From an uncultured Alphaproteobacteria bacterium (GTDB taxonomy: Bacteria; Pseudomonadota; Alphaproteobacteria; CAAHEQ01; UBA3637), in NCBI GenBank assembly GCA_934203105.1, contig CAKPYQ010000005.1:10594-74593 (forward strand): 64,000 nucleotides of DNA, in the 5' to 3' direction. The notes under the pieces are model-generated. The model saw only the letters and a list, made by a program, of their open reading frames with translations, did not search any database and had not been told where the DNA came from. Positions within the stretch are counted from its first letter, which is position 1, and each line of letters starts with the position of its first letter. Of the stretch, positions 8,559 through 17,269 are shown piece by piece. Made by a program: the position numbers and the translations under genes.

Positions 8559-9067
8559 GATCTTCTTTTGCGCGCTTGACTTTGTTATTTTTGCAATATC
8601 ACATTCCGTTTTTCTTTTCATTTTTTTTATTGTTATTCGGAATGTTGCCGTGGCGCGTTGCTTTTTTGTCGCACTTTGCCGTGCCGATTATCTATTGCAG
8701 TTTGTTTTTTTGGGCCGTTTTCCGTCCCGATTCATTGACGGCGCTTAATGTTTTTTTATTGGGACTTTCGGCTGATTTGTTGACGATTTCTCATTTGGGG
8801 TATTACAGCTTTTTGTTTTTAATTTTTTATTTGGGCGTTTTGTTGGAAAGGCGCTTTTTAATCGCGCGTTCGTTTTTGTTTTTATGGGGTGCGTTTTGCA
8901 CTTTTGTTTGTCCGTTGATTATTTGTCAATGGTTGTTGGCGTCGTTGCTGAATTTATCGTGGTTGTCTTTTTGGTTCTTTTTGGGACAAGGCGTTTTGCT
9001 GATGGCGGCGTATCCGTTCATTTCAACTTGTTGCGCGTTTTTGTACGAGCGGTATTTGGAGGATTAA
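8555..9067 (+). CDS. mreD: Rod shape-determining protein MreD
   Basis: The 170-residue product is almost entirely hydrophobic, with about five membrane helices, the size and layout of MreD. It contains GLSADLLTISHLGYYS, matching the conserved G-xxD-xxxxxxLG region of the family. The ATG overlaps the mreC stop by four bases (ATGA), so translation is probably coupled. MreD bridges MreC and PBP2/RodA in the inner membrane. Confidence 0.9.
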   Translation: MRSSFARLTLLFLQYHIPFFFSFFLLLFGMLPWRVAFLSHFAVPIIYCSLFFWAVFRPDSLTALNVFLLGLSADLLTISHLGYYSFLFLIFYLGVLLERRFLIARSFLFLWGAFCTFVCPLIICQWLLASLLNLSWLSFWFFLGQGVLLMAAYPFISTCCAFLYERYLED

Positions 9068-9068
9068 A

Positions 9069-10997
9069 ATGCCGTGGCAATCTGATGGCGTCAAAAAAGT
9101 AAAGCATCGCGTTTATTTTTTAAGCTTGGGAATGTTGATTTTTTCCTTGTTGTTATTTTCGCGAATGTTTTTTTTGCAAGTCATTGATGCGGAAAAGTAT
9201 CAGACTTTGGCCGAACGCAATCGAATCGGATTTCGCCAAATTGCCCCTGCCAGAGGCTTAATTTTGGATCGCAACGGAGAAGTACTTGCGTCGAATCGCA
9301 AAACGTTCCGCGCTATTTTGACGGCGGAAAGAACGGGCGGCAATGTATCGGCTGTGTTGGAAAAGTTTCAAAGGCTGGTGCCGTTGGAGGTCGGGGAAGT
9401 TGAACGTATATTAAAAGACGTGAAGCGTCGAAAATCATTTGTGCCGGTTCGGGTAAAGGAAGATTTGACATTTGAACAAATGGCTGCGATTCAATTAAAT
9501 ATTCCGGAATTGCCGGGCATTTCGATTGAAGAAAGCTTAATGCGTGTTTATCCGGAAGGGCCTTTAAGTGCGCATGTTATCGGGTATGTATCGTTTTTGA
9601 CGGAAGACGATTTGCGTAAAAATGAAAGTTTGCAAAAATTGCCGGACGCGCGGATTGGTCGCACCGGTGTCGAGCGATCTTTTGAAAAAGATTTAGCCGG
9701 CATTCCCGGTACGCGTAAAATGGAAATCAATGCCGTCGGTCGAGAGGTGCGCGAATTGGGACGCCAAGAAGCAACGCCCGGTCAAAATATTCAATTGTCG
9801 ATTGACGGCCGGTTTCAAAAAATCGGCTTTGAAGCAATGCGAGGCGAAGCCGGATCGGCGCTTTTAATGGACGTGCATACGGGCGAAGTGCTGATGTTTG
9901 TTTCGACGCCGTCTTTTGATCCGAATATTTTTAACTATCCGATTGATGTCAAAACGTGGAAAGAATTAAATGAAAATGAACGTCACCCGATGTTGAACAA
10001 AGCCATTTTAGGGACTTATTCGCCGGGGTCTGCGTTTAAGATAGTTGTCGCTTTGGCGGGCTTGGAAGCCGGCGTTATTAAACCCAGCACTAAAATAAAT
10101 TGTGCAGGGCGTTTGCTTGTCGGTGATCACCCGTTCCACTGTTGGAAAAAAAACGGTCACGGTGAATTGGATTTGGGTGAAGCTTTGCAACATTCTTGCG
10201 ACATTTATTTTTACGAGGTTGCGCGTAAAGTCGGCGTGGATAAAATTGCGGACGTTGCTGAACGTTTGGGCTTTGGAGAAAAAACAGGCATAGAATTGCA
10301 AGGCGAACGAACGGGCTTGTTACCGTCCAGAGAATGGAAAGCCGGTCGTTTCGGTGACGCTTGGCGTTTGGGCGATACGATGAATTTGGGGATTGGGCAA
10401 GGCTTTTTGAACTCGACACCGTTGCAAATGGTGCAAATGATGGCGCGCGTTGCGAACGGTGGCTATGCAGTGCGTCCGACATTGTTAAAACAAGATGAAA
10501 ACACGGATCAGGCGCAGGCGGCTGACTTGGGATTTTCTCGGCATCATTTGGCGGAAGTAATGGACGGATTAAAAGACGTGGTAAACAAAAGCGGCGGAAC
10601 GGCTTATCATACGCGCATCAACGTTGCGGGTCAACGAATGGGCGGAAAAACAGCCAGTACACAGATCAGGCACATTTCTTTGGCCGAACGCGAAGAAGGA
10701 TTGAAACAACAGCACGAATTGGCGTGGAAAGATCGCGATCATGCTTTCTTTGTCGCGTATGCGCCGTTGGATAATCCGCGCTATGCGTTGGCGGTTGCGG
10801 TTGAGCACGGCGGCGGTGGCGGTACGGTTGCAGCGCCGATAGCCAGTTCGATTATGCGTCAGGTTTTGGAAATTGAATTAGCGGATAAAAAGGCCGCGAT
10901 TTTGGAACGTCAGAAAAGTGTTTCTAAACTGAAATTAAAAGATAAACCACAGATTTATCACCCTGTTTTTATCGATGAAGGAGATGTGGAAAATTGA
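9069..10997 (+). CDS. mrdA: Peptidoglycan D,D-transpeptidase PBP2
   Basis: This 642-residue class B penicillin-binding protein has an N-terminal membrane helix (about residues 17-37), a dimerisation domain starting at PARGLILDRNG, and a transpeptidase domain. The active-site SxxK is S321-A-F-K324 in PGSAFKI, and the second motif is SCD in HSCDIYFYEVA. The third motif, normally KTG, reads KTA (K527-T528-A529). It crosslinks new side-wall glycan made by RodA. The gene starts one base after mreD and overlaps rodA by four bases. Confidence 0.96.
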   Translation: MPWQSDGVKKVKHRVYFLSLGMLIFSLLLFSRMFFLQVIDAEKYQTLAERNRIGFRQIAPARGLILDRNGEVLASNRKTFRAILTAERTGGNVSAVLEKFQRLVPLEVGEVERILKDVKRRKSFVPVRVKEDLTFEQMAAIQLNIPELPGISIEESLMRVYPEGPLSAHVIGYVSFLTEDDLRKNESLQKLPDARIGRTGVERSFEKDLAGIPGTRKMEINAVGREVRELGRQEATPGQNIQLSIDGRFQKIGFEAMRGEAGSALLMDVHTGEVLMFVSTPSFDPNIFNYPIDVKTWKELNENERHPMLNKAILGTYSPGSAFKIVVALAGLEAGVIKPSTKINCAGRLLVGDHPFHCWKKNGHGELDLGEALQHSCDIYFYEVARKVGVDKIADVAERLGFGEKTGIELQGERTGLLPSREWKAGRFGDAWRLGDTMNLGIGQGFLNSTPLQMVQMMARVANGGYAVRPTLLKQDENTDQAQAADLGFSRHHLAEVMDGLKDVVNKSGGTAYHTRINVAGQRMGGKTASTQIRHISLAEREEGLKQQHELAWKDRDHAFFVAYAPLDNPRYALAVAVEHGGGGGTVAAPIASSIMRQVLEIELADKKAAILERQKSVSKLKLKDKPQIYHPVFIDEGDVEN

Positions 10998-12154
10998 GTT
11001 TATTTTTGGATAAAAATTGCTATTTTAAAGACTTTGAGCTGTCATTGAAAGACCGCTTGTTGAATATGAGCTGGTCATTTTTTCTTTTGATCTCTTTGGT
11101 GGTTATGGTCGGGATTATGTTGCTTTATTCGGTTGCGGGAGGCAATTTAGAACCGTGGGCCGAACGTCAAGTCTTTCGTTTTTTGCTGGGCTGTTTGGTT
11201 TTCTTTTTGATTGCTTTGTCTGATTTAAGATTGTGGATGAAGTATGCTTATTTATTGTATGCTATTGCCTTGGCGATGTTGTTAGCCGTAGACATATTCG
11301 GACATGATGCGATGGGGGCGCAACGATGGTTGAACTTGGGCTTTATGCGAATTCAACCGTCCGAATTGATGAAAATTACTTTGGTTTTGGCTTTGGCGCG
11401 TTATTTTCACGCCAGTTCGGACGAAGATGTTGAAAAAACATCACATTTGATTTTTCCTCTGATTTTGCTGGGATTGCCGGTGGCTTTGATTTTGGTGCAA
11501 CCGGATTTGGGAACGGCAATGATGTTGGTTTTTGTGTCGGTTGCGATGTTTTGGATTGTCGGCGTCCAATGGTGGAAGTTTGCTGTTGTCGGCGTCGGAG
11601 CATTGCTTTCGATTCCGGTTGTATGGCACTTTTTGCACGATTATCAAAAGGATCGAGTTTTGACTTTCTTAAATCCGGAAAGGGATCCTTTGGGTGTTGG
11701 TTACCATATTATGCAATCCAAAATTACTTTGGGTTCGGGGGGCGTTTTCGGCAAAGGCTTTTTGCAAGGAACGCAAAGCCATTTAAACTTTATTCCCGAA
11801 AAGCACACGGACTTTATTTTTACGGTTTTGTCCGAAGAATTCGGCTTGGTCGGCAGCGGCTTTTTATTGCTGCTTTATATGACGATCATTTTTTATGGGA
11901 TTCGTATGTCGCTCAAAAGCTGTAACTTTTTTGGCAAGCTGTTAGGTCTGGGGTTGACGGTTAATTTTTCTTTGTATGTCTTTATTAACATTGCGATGGT
12001 GATGGGCTTAATGCCGGTTGTCGGCATTCCTTTGCCGTTGGTTTCTTACGGCGGATCGGCGATGTTGGTTTTGATGGCGGGCTTTGGCCTAATCGAATGC
12101 GTTCACGTCAATGAAGAAATGGAGATCGGTCGTTTAGGTGTTGAAAAAGAATAA
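10994..12154 (+). CDS. rodA: Peptidoglycan glycosyltransferase RodA
   Basis: The 386-residue SEDS-family membrane protein has about ten membrane helices, QPDLGTAMML, and the conserved loop GKGFLQGTQSHLNFIPEKH followed by TDFIF. It polymerises lipid II into glycan strands with PBP2. The start is TTG 10994, overlapping the mrdA stop as TTGA. It is the last gene of the elongasome operon. No clear terminator follows; the next gene converges only six bases away. Confidence 0.96.
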   Translation: MSLFLDKNCYFKDFELSLKDRLLNMSWSFFLLISLVVMVGIMLLYSVAGGNLEPWAERQVFRFLLGCLVFFLIALSDLRLWMKYAYLLYAIALAMLLAVDIFGHDAMGAQRWLNLGFMRIQPSELMKITLVLALARYFHASSDEDVEKTSHLIFPLILLGLPVALILVQPDLGTAMMLVFVSVAMFWIVGVQWWKFAVVGVGALLSIPVVWHFLHDYQKDRVLTFLNPERDPLGVGYHIMQSKITLGSGGVFGKGFLQGTQSHLNFIPEKHTDFIFTVLSEEFGLVGSGFLLLLYMTIIFYGIRMSLKSCNFFGKLLGLGLTVNFSLYVFINIAMVMGLMPVVGIPLPLVSYGGSAMLVLMAGFGLIECVHVNEEMEIGRLGVEKE

Positions 12155-12160
12155 TTATCT

Positions 12161-12685
12161 TTAACGTAAAGCGTCGATTTGTTTTTGGATCTGCTCGGCA
12201 TTAAAATCGGCGCCGCCTTTGATATGACCGCGCACTTTTCCCGTTTTGTCAATCAAGTATGTTTGGGGCACTTTGCCGCCCCCCATTATTTTCATCAACG
12301 CTTGGTTTTTATCCAAATAAACGTTGAGGTTGTTTAAACGGCGTTCTTTGTGCAAGATGTTGTCAATAAAAATGGCATTTTCATCGCCTTCGGAAACGGC
12401 CAAAACGGCAATATCGGGATATTTTCCCGCCAAAGCATTTAAGGCCGGCAATTCGATTAAGCACGTTCTGCACGTTGCTTTCCACAAGTTTAAAACAATG
12501 ACTTTTCCGTCAAAATCCGACAACTTTAACGGCGTGTCATCGGCTGTGTAAAATGTTGCGGCAGCTGGATATTTTTGCGGGTTGAATAAATCGGTAAAAG
12601 AATCGGACAAATTATTTTTTGCATAAGGCTTGCTAATTGTTGCAAAAAAGGTTAAAAGAAAAAGAAGAAATAATTTTTTTATCAT
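12161..12685 (-). CDS. TlpA/ResA-like periplasmic thioredoxin
   Basis: The 174-residue product has a signal peptide or N-terminal anchor (MIKKLFLLFLLTFFATISKPYA) and a redoxin fold with LKLSDFDGKVIVLNLW. The active site is C72-R-T-C75, with the Trp normally just before the first Cys replaced by Thr, and the cis-proline region is GKVPQTYLID. TlpA proteins reduce periplasmic disulfides, often for cytochrome maturation. It is divergent from an lptM-like gene, an arrangement known from alphaproteobacteria, where argH usually lies between. The substrate is unknown. Confidence 0.85.
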   Translation of the reverse strand: MIKKLFLLFLLTFFATISKPYAKNNLSDSFTDLFNPQKYPAAATFYTADDTPLKLSDFDGKVIVLNLWKATCRTCLIELPALNALAGKYPDIAVLAVSEGDENAIFIDNILHKERRLNNLNVYLDKNQALMKIMGGGKVPQTYLIDKTGKVRGHIKGGADFNAEQIQKQIDALR

Positions 12686-12711
12686 TAAAGTTCCTTTTAA
12701 AGAGGTTTTTT

Positions 12712-12831
12712 ATGCGTCAGGTTTTGACTTTATTATTATTGGGCTTTGTATTGTTAAACATTTGTGCCTGCGGGCGAATGAATGCGCCGACTGCACCGCA
12801 AGGATCCGTCTATCGCCGTACATATTATTGA
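12712..12831 (+). CDS. lptM: Small LptM/YifL-like lipoprotein
   Basis: The 39-residue peptide has a lipoprotein signal (MRQVLTLLLLGFVLLNICAC) with the lipid-bearing Cys at position 20, then GRMNAPTAPQGSVYRRTYY. A Cys-Gly-Arg start and a proline-containing tail are the pattern of LptM, a small lipoprotein known from other bacteria to help mature the LptD/LptE LPS translocon. AAAGAGG at 12698-12704 sets the start. Its last seven bases overlap the end of the convergent gene. Short length makes the family call moderate. Confidence 0.68.
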   Translation: MRQVLTLLLLGFVLLNICACGRMNAPTAPQGSVYRRTYY

Positions 12832-13745
12832 TCGGCGTTTTGATTTTGGGGCAAGTTTTGCTCTTCAATCGGGTTTAAACGCGCCCATTTAATCAAGGCA
12901 ACAGCGCTTGTTCCATTGTCCGGATAAATGGAAACGCCCAGCTTCATTGTTAATTTAATCGTTTCGTTTTTATATAAAATCGGAACATTAATGCAGTTTT
13001 GTAAGCGGTCGGTAATGATGCGAATATTTTGTTTGTCACGAATGTTTTCAAACAAAAAGTAAAACGCATTGTCCGGCGCTTTTGCCAAAGTATCAACGCT
13101 GCGAATGCTGGATTTAAAGCGAGAAATTAAAACGTCTGTTACATAGCGTTTCCCTTCTATCCCGAATTGCTTTGCAACGTCGTCCAATCCGTCAATAGCG
13201 CCGATCATAACCGTCAGATAAGATTGAATATTGCTTAAATCTCCGCGTGCTTCACGCAATGCCCGTAAAATACCTTGTTCAATGCGATCATTAAATAAGA
13301 TGGGCGAGGGCAAATGCGTTTCCAAATCCAATGGCGATAGGTGCGTGACTTTTTCTTCCAGCAGCATATTTTTCTTTTTAAGCGCCAACAAAGGAGCCTC
13401 GTTATAAGCTTCCATCATAATAATTTTTTTGTCATTTAAAATTAACGGCACTAATCTTGCCTTTAATTCGATGGCCGCACCCGATGATGTGTGCATTTGA
13501 ATAAAAAAGTAATCTGTTCTTTCGTGGGTCGAGTTCATTTTTTGCAAAAACGTATCTTTTTCATCACCGGCGAATAAAATCCCCACATCAACCCCGATCA
13601 AATCTTTTTCTTCGCGTTCCAATAATTTGCAGGCCGCTTCATTCAAATAAGCGATTTTATCGTCTTCAAATGTGAAAATACAAGTGTCCGTAATTTGTAA
13701 AAAATAGCCACCTAGAACGGGGGATAAATCTTGATTTTGTGTCAT
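12825..13745 (-). CDS. PAS domain plus degenerate GGDEF domain protein
   Basis: The 306-residue cytoplasmic product has an N-terminal PAS-like domain (about residues 10-120, with IAYLNEAACKLL). The second half follows the GGDEF fold (LSPLDLETHLPSPILFNDRI, where active enzymes have DPLTGLPNR). The signature GGDEF is PDNAF at residues 224-228, so diguanylate cyclase activity is not expected. It may be a sensor or a nucleotide-binding protein. No membrane segment is seen. Confidence 0.75.
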   Translation of the reverse strand: MTQNQDLSPVLGGYFLQITDTCIFTFEDDKIAYLNEAACKLLEREEKDLIGVDVGILFAGDEKDTFLQKMNSTHERTDYFFIQMHTSSGAAIELKARLVPLILNDKKIIMMEAYNEAPLLALKKKNMLLEEKVTHLSPLDLETHLPSPILFNDRIEQGILRALREARGDLSNIQSYLTVMIGAIDGLDDVAKQFGIEGKRYVTDVLISRFKSSIRSVDTLAKAPDNAFYFLFENIRDKQNIRIITDRLQNCINVPILYKNETIKLTMKLGVSIYPDNGTSAVALIKWARLNPIEEQNLPQNQNADQ

Positions 13746-13908
13746 TTTTGCATCTCTTTATTTGATTTAAAAACTCTTATAGTTCTAAATTAAACGCCTT
13801 TGAGTTGAAAAGCAAGCAAAAAAATAAAAACTTTCATCATTTTTTTATTGCTTGAAAGCGATTTTCGGGGTAAAGTTCTTTTCAGGCATATCTTTTAAGG
13901 AGTGTTAA

Positions 13909-15675
13909 ATGCGAAAGATCATAGTGTTGCTTTTATTGTTGCTGGGCTTTGGTTTTGAAGCGGAGGCGCAAAATTCGTCGGTCGTTGATAAAAAAACGTG
14001 TGAAAAAATGTTGCTGATTGCCGAAGAAAAGCAAACAGATTGGATTTATGACGCTTGTGGCTTTGCAAATGAAGCAACTGCTTGGTATACTTGGGCGCCG
14101 GTGATGTCGTCTTTGGGCTATCGTAAGGCTTTGTATGAATTATGTCGTCGTTATCCCACACATGATTATGCAAAATTGTATTGCCAAAAGTCGGCGGATT
14201 TGGGGTACTTGCCGGCAATGTATTGGTTGGCGGACAAAAATAAAAATACCGATTCTGCACAAGTATATAAAGCCAATTTACAACGCATTATCGACGCGAA
14301 TAACATCAACGGTAAAACGCGCCTTGTGACCGAGGCGGATTATGCCGCGCGTAAGGCGTATGAAGATTTGGCAAAGATTTACTTGGCTTCTTCGGACATC
14401 AAAGAGCGTGAAAAAGGTCTGACTTACTTACAAATTGCGGCCGATACAGGCAGTGCGTCGGCGTCGCATTCTTTGGGGGCTTTGCTGTTTTGGAATAATG
14501 ATGAAGCGCAACAGGCTTTGAGTGAAAAATATTTATGGAAAGCCATTTTGATGGGGTGTCCTGCAGCAGAGGAAAATTTAGGCTTGATGTCTTATTATAA
14601 GCAAGGTCGGCTTGCCTTTGCTGATGCCAAAGAGGAAATTGACAGTCGGCTTTATACCTGTCAAGCCACCGAAAAATCTGCCGATTCCGGAAAATTGTTG
14701 AAACCGGAAGATTGTGCGTGTCAAGAAGTTTTGGCGTGGTTTAGCACACAAAAAAATAAGCCTTTCTTGATTGTGAAAATCGGCGCCGGTAAAGCGGTTT
14801 TGAAGGATCCGGCCGGCCATGAATATTCGGTTGAAAAAGGTGATAAAGTGACTGACGGCTTTGTGGTCGAGGACGTTCGTCAAACGGCAGTGATTGTTCG
14901 GCGTGTAAACGAACGCTATGTTTTATTATATCGTGAAGATGTGCAATGTGTTGATTTGTGCGCTAATCCGACGGTTATACCCAGAAGCTATTTGAAAAAA
15001 ATGCCGCCTTACGAGCTGACTTTTTCCGCCGATGAATGCCAACATTTGGCAAAGGGAATAGAAAACTTAAATAATCCGTTAGAACCATTCCGCGGACTGC
15101 CCGAATGCCAATTGCAAGATTGGGGACGTTGGGGTGAACAAGCTTTGTCAAACGGCCAAAATAAGCATTTGTTTTTGTTGGCCAATTTTGAAAAATCCGA
15201 ATACATTCCGTCTTATTTGGCTTTGGCGCAAATGATGATTCAAAAAAATGCCGAACAATATGAAAGCGCAATTGATGCTTTGTTTGACAAAATCGCACGC
15301 ACAAATGCGCAAGACGAGTTGTCCGAAATCAAAAAAGAAAAAGCTTATTGCATTTATGCCCAACGACAAATCGGCAAAGATAACGATAAAGCGTTTGCTT
15401 GGGCCGTGGCCGGCGCGGACGGAAATTATCCCTATTCGCTGAACATATTGGGCGTGATGTACGCCAAAGGATTGGGAACAAAAAAAGATCCCGAGGCGGC
15501 AAAACAAGCTTTCTTAAATGCTGATAAATATGATTTGGAGCCGTTTATAACAGCTCGCCAAAACTTAAAAGCATTGCAAGAAGGGCGCATTGGTGATTTA
15601 GATTTAGGCAATTGTGATAAAATCGAAAACGTGCCTAAACCCGTGACTGTGCAAGAATTATCACAATACTATTAA
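13909..15675 (+). CDS. Secreted protein with Sel1/TPR-like repeats
   Basis: The 588-residue product has a signal peptide (MRKIIVLLLLLLGFGFEAEA, cut before QNSS). Several Sel1-like helical repeats follow: YCQKSADLGYLPAMYWLAD, YLQIAADTGSASASHSLG, and AVAGADGNYPYSLNILGVMYAKG near the C-terminus. Between them, at about residues 285-330, is a short beta-rich segment (KAVLKDPAGHEYSVEKGDKV) resembling PilP/GspC-type domains. It is Cys-rich for a periplasmic protein. Function is unknown; such repeats usually bind partners. AAGGAG precedes the start, and it heads a four-gene run. Confidence 0.75.
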   Translation: MRKIIVLLLLLLGFGFEAEAQNSSVVDKKTCEKMLLIAEEKQTDWIYDACGFANEATAWYTWAPVMSSLGYRKALYELCRRYPTHDYAKLYCQKSADLGYLPAMYWLADKNKNTDSAQVYKANLQRIIDANNINGKTRLVTEADYAARKAYEDLAKIYLASSDIKEREKGLTYLQIAADTGSASASHSLGALLFWNNDEAQQALSEKYLWKAILMGCPAAEENLGLMSYYKQGRLAFADAKEEIDSRLYTCQATEKSADSGKLLKPEDCACQEVLAWFSTQKNKPFLIVKIGAGKAVLKDPAGHEYSVEKGDKVTDGFVVEDVRQTAVIVRRVNERYVLLYREDVQCVDLCANPTVIPRSYLKKMPPYELTFSADECQHLAKGIENLNNPLEPFRGLPECQLQDWGRWGEQALSNGQNKHLFLLANFEKSEYIPSYLALAQMMIQKNAEQYESAIDALFDKIARTNAQDELSEIKKEKAYCIYAQRQIGKDNDKAFAWAVAGADGNYPYSLNILGVMYAKGLGTKKDPEAAKQAFLNADKYDLEPFITARQNLKALQEGRIGDLDLGNCDKIENVPKPVTVQELSQYY

Positions 15676-15696
15676 CAAACAAAAAGGATCAGTTAA

Positions 15697-16683
15697 ATGA
15701 ATATAACCATTCATTATTTTTCGGGTTGCGGCAATACGGCGTGGGTTGTGTCGCGTGCCGTCCAAATGTTGCAAAGTTTGGGTCATACAGTTGTGTTGGT
15801 GCAAGATATAGAGCAAGCCTTGCCGACATCGATGCCCATCAGTGACGTTGACTTTTTTATGTCGCCGACTTTCTTTTTCGGTTTGCCGACGAACTTTGTT
15901 GCTTATTTAAAACGCTTGCCGATGGTGGCGGGGCGCAAAGCCGTATTTTGGTCGGTCAATGCCGGTGTGGCTGGTGTCAGTTGTGTAATGGCGAGCGGAT
16001 TATTAAAAGATCGCGGCTATGATGTGATTGCAACCGGAACAGTTCAAATGCCGGATACGTTTTTGTTTTTAAAGGCCTCTCAAATGAGTGCGCAGGAGCG
16101 TCAAGACGTCTTAAAAAATGCCCTTACTCAAATAAAGGATAATTTAACTGTATTGGATAATCCGCCCCCTTTGGAAAACAAAAGCATTTTAAAAACTTTT
16201 TTGTATGGTGTGGTTTATATGCTTTATTATGTTGTGGTACGCCATACGATCGGATTGTCGTTTGTGTCAAGCTCTAAATGCATTCATTGCGGGCTTTGCG
16301 CACAAAATTGCCCCGTCAAAGCGATTCGTTTTGATGGTCAAAAACCACATTGGAATACCGGTTGTGTCGGCTGCTTTCGATGTGTAAATGCTTGCCCTGC
16401 CTGTGCGATTGATTATTCGATGTATGCAGTGCTTTTTGGCGCTGCGGGAGCGATTGCCGGCGCGATGATTTTTTGTGACATTTTTCCGTTTTTAGGCTTT
16501 ATTTCCAAATTGGCGGGTTTGTTAGGCGGTTGGTTTGCGGGTTGCTTTGTTTTTCAACGGGTGTCTTCGATGTTTTCGACCGATAAAATGTTATGTTTGG
16601 TTGATAAGAAAAGAGTCTTGTTGACAGACGATGAAAAAAAATATAATGTGACAAACATCAAAGAAAATGAAGAAAGGAAATAA
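15697..16683 (+). CDS. Flavodoxin-ferredoxin fusion (EFR1-like) with C-terminal membrane segments
   Basis: The first 150 or so residues read as a flavodoxin fold, with the FMN phosphate loop at YFSGCGNTAWV. Two 4Fe-4S motifs follow, CIHCGLCAQNCP at about residue 195 and CVGCFRCVNACP at about residue 223. A hydrophobic stretch at residues 245-290 (AGAIAGAMIFCDIF) probably anchors it in the membrane. Such fusions pass electrons between flavin and iron-sulfur carriers. Here low-potential ferredoxin from NifJ is a possible source, by inference. It is followed by a membrane CxxC protein four bases on. Confidence 0.82.
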   Translation: MNITIHYFSGCGNTAWVVSRAVQMLQSLGHTVVLVQDIEQALPTSMPISDVDFFMSPTFFFGLPTNFVAYLKRLPMVAGRKAVFWSVNAGVAGVSCVMASGLLKDRGYDVIATGTVQMPDTFLFLKASQMSAQERQDVLKNALTQIKDNLTVLDNPPPLENKSILKTFLYGVVYMLYYVVVRHTIGLSFVSSSKCIHCGLCAQNCPVKAIRFDGQKPHWNTGCVGCFRCVNACPACAIDYSMYAVLFGAAGAIAGAMIFCDIFPFLGFISKLAGLLGGWFAGCFVFQRVSSMFSTDKMLCLVDKKRVLLTDDEKKYNVTNIKENEERK

Positions 16684-16687
16684 TAAA

Positions 16688-17257
16688 ATGAAATCAGTGT
16701 TGCTGTTTTTGGGTTTGATGTTGGCCGGCGTTGGCAAAGCTTTTGCAAATCCTGCTTGTGCTGTTTGCACCGTCGCGATTGCGGGCTCTTTGACTTTGGC
16801 GCGCAAATTGGGCGTTGATGATTGTATTGTCGGCTTATGGGCCGGCGCTATGTTGGCTATGTTAGGTTATTGGGCAATCCGCTTTATGGATAAACGCGGT
16901 TGGACTTTTCCCGGATATAAATTGTTTTGGATGGCTTTTTCGATTTCAATGATCGGCTTTGTGTATATCAAAGACTTAACTTATATGCCGAATGTTATTT
17001 TGGGATTTTTGTATATTGATTATTTTTTGTTTGCCTCTTTATTGGGGGCGGCCGCTTTGATTTTCGGTGTCAATTTTTATGCGTGGATGAAAGCCAAAAA
17101 CGGTGGTCACGCACACTTCCCGTTTGAAAAAGTTTTTGTGCCGATTGCTTTGTTGGCTTTGATTAACGTTTTTATGGTCATTCACCCGTTTTGTGATTGC
17201 GGTCGTCCGGATTTATCAAACGCAGTTTCAATCGACGATATGCCCAGTTTAGATTAA
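16688..17257 (+). CDS. Integral membrane protein with N-terminal CxxC, unknown function
   Basis: The 189-residue product has a signal-like helix, then NPACAVCTVA (C24-x-x-C27) just outside it, and four to five further membrane helices. It ends in a conserved-looking HPFCDCGRP motif (CxC). Paired cysteines at membrane edges suggest thiol or metal redox chemistry. I do not recognise a named family. ATG 16688 is preferred over an in-frame start at 16667, which would overlap the previous gene. Its neighbour, an iron-sulfur flavoprotein, supports an electron-transfer role. Confidence 0.7.
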   Translation: MKSVLLFLGLMLAGVGKAFANPACAVCTVAIAGSLTLARKLGVDDCIVGLWAGAMLAMLGYWAIRFMDKRGWTFPGYKLFWMAFSISMIGFVYIKDLTYMPNVILGFLYIDYFLFASLLGAAALIFGVNFYAWMKAKNGGHAHFPFEKVFVPIALLALINVFMVIHPFCDCGRPDLSNAVSIDDMPSLD

Positions 17258-17269
17258 GGAGAAGATAAA

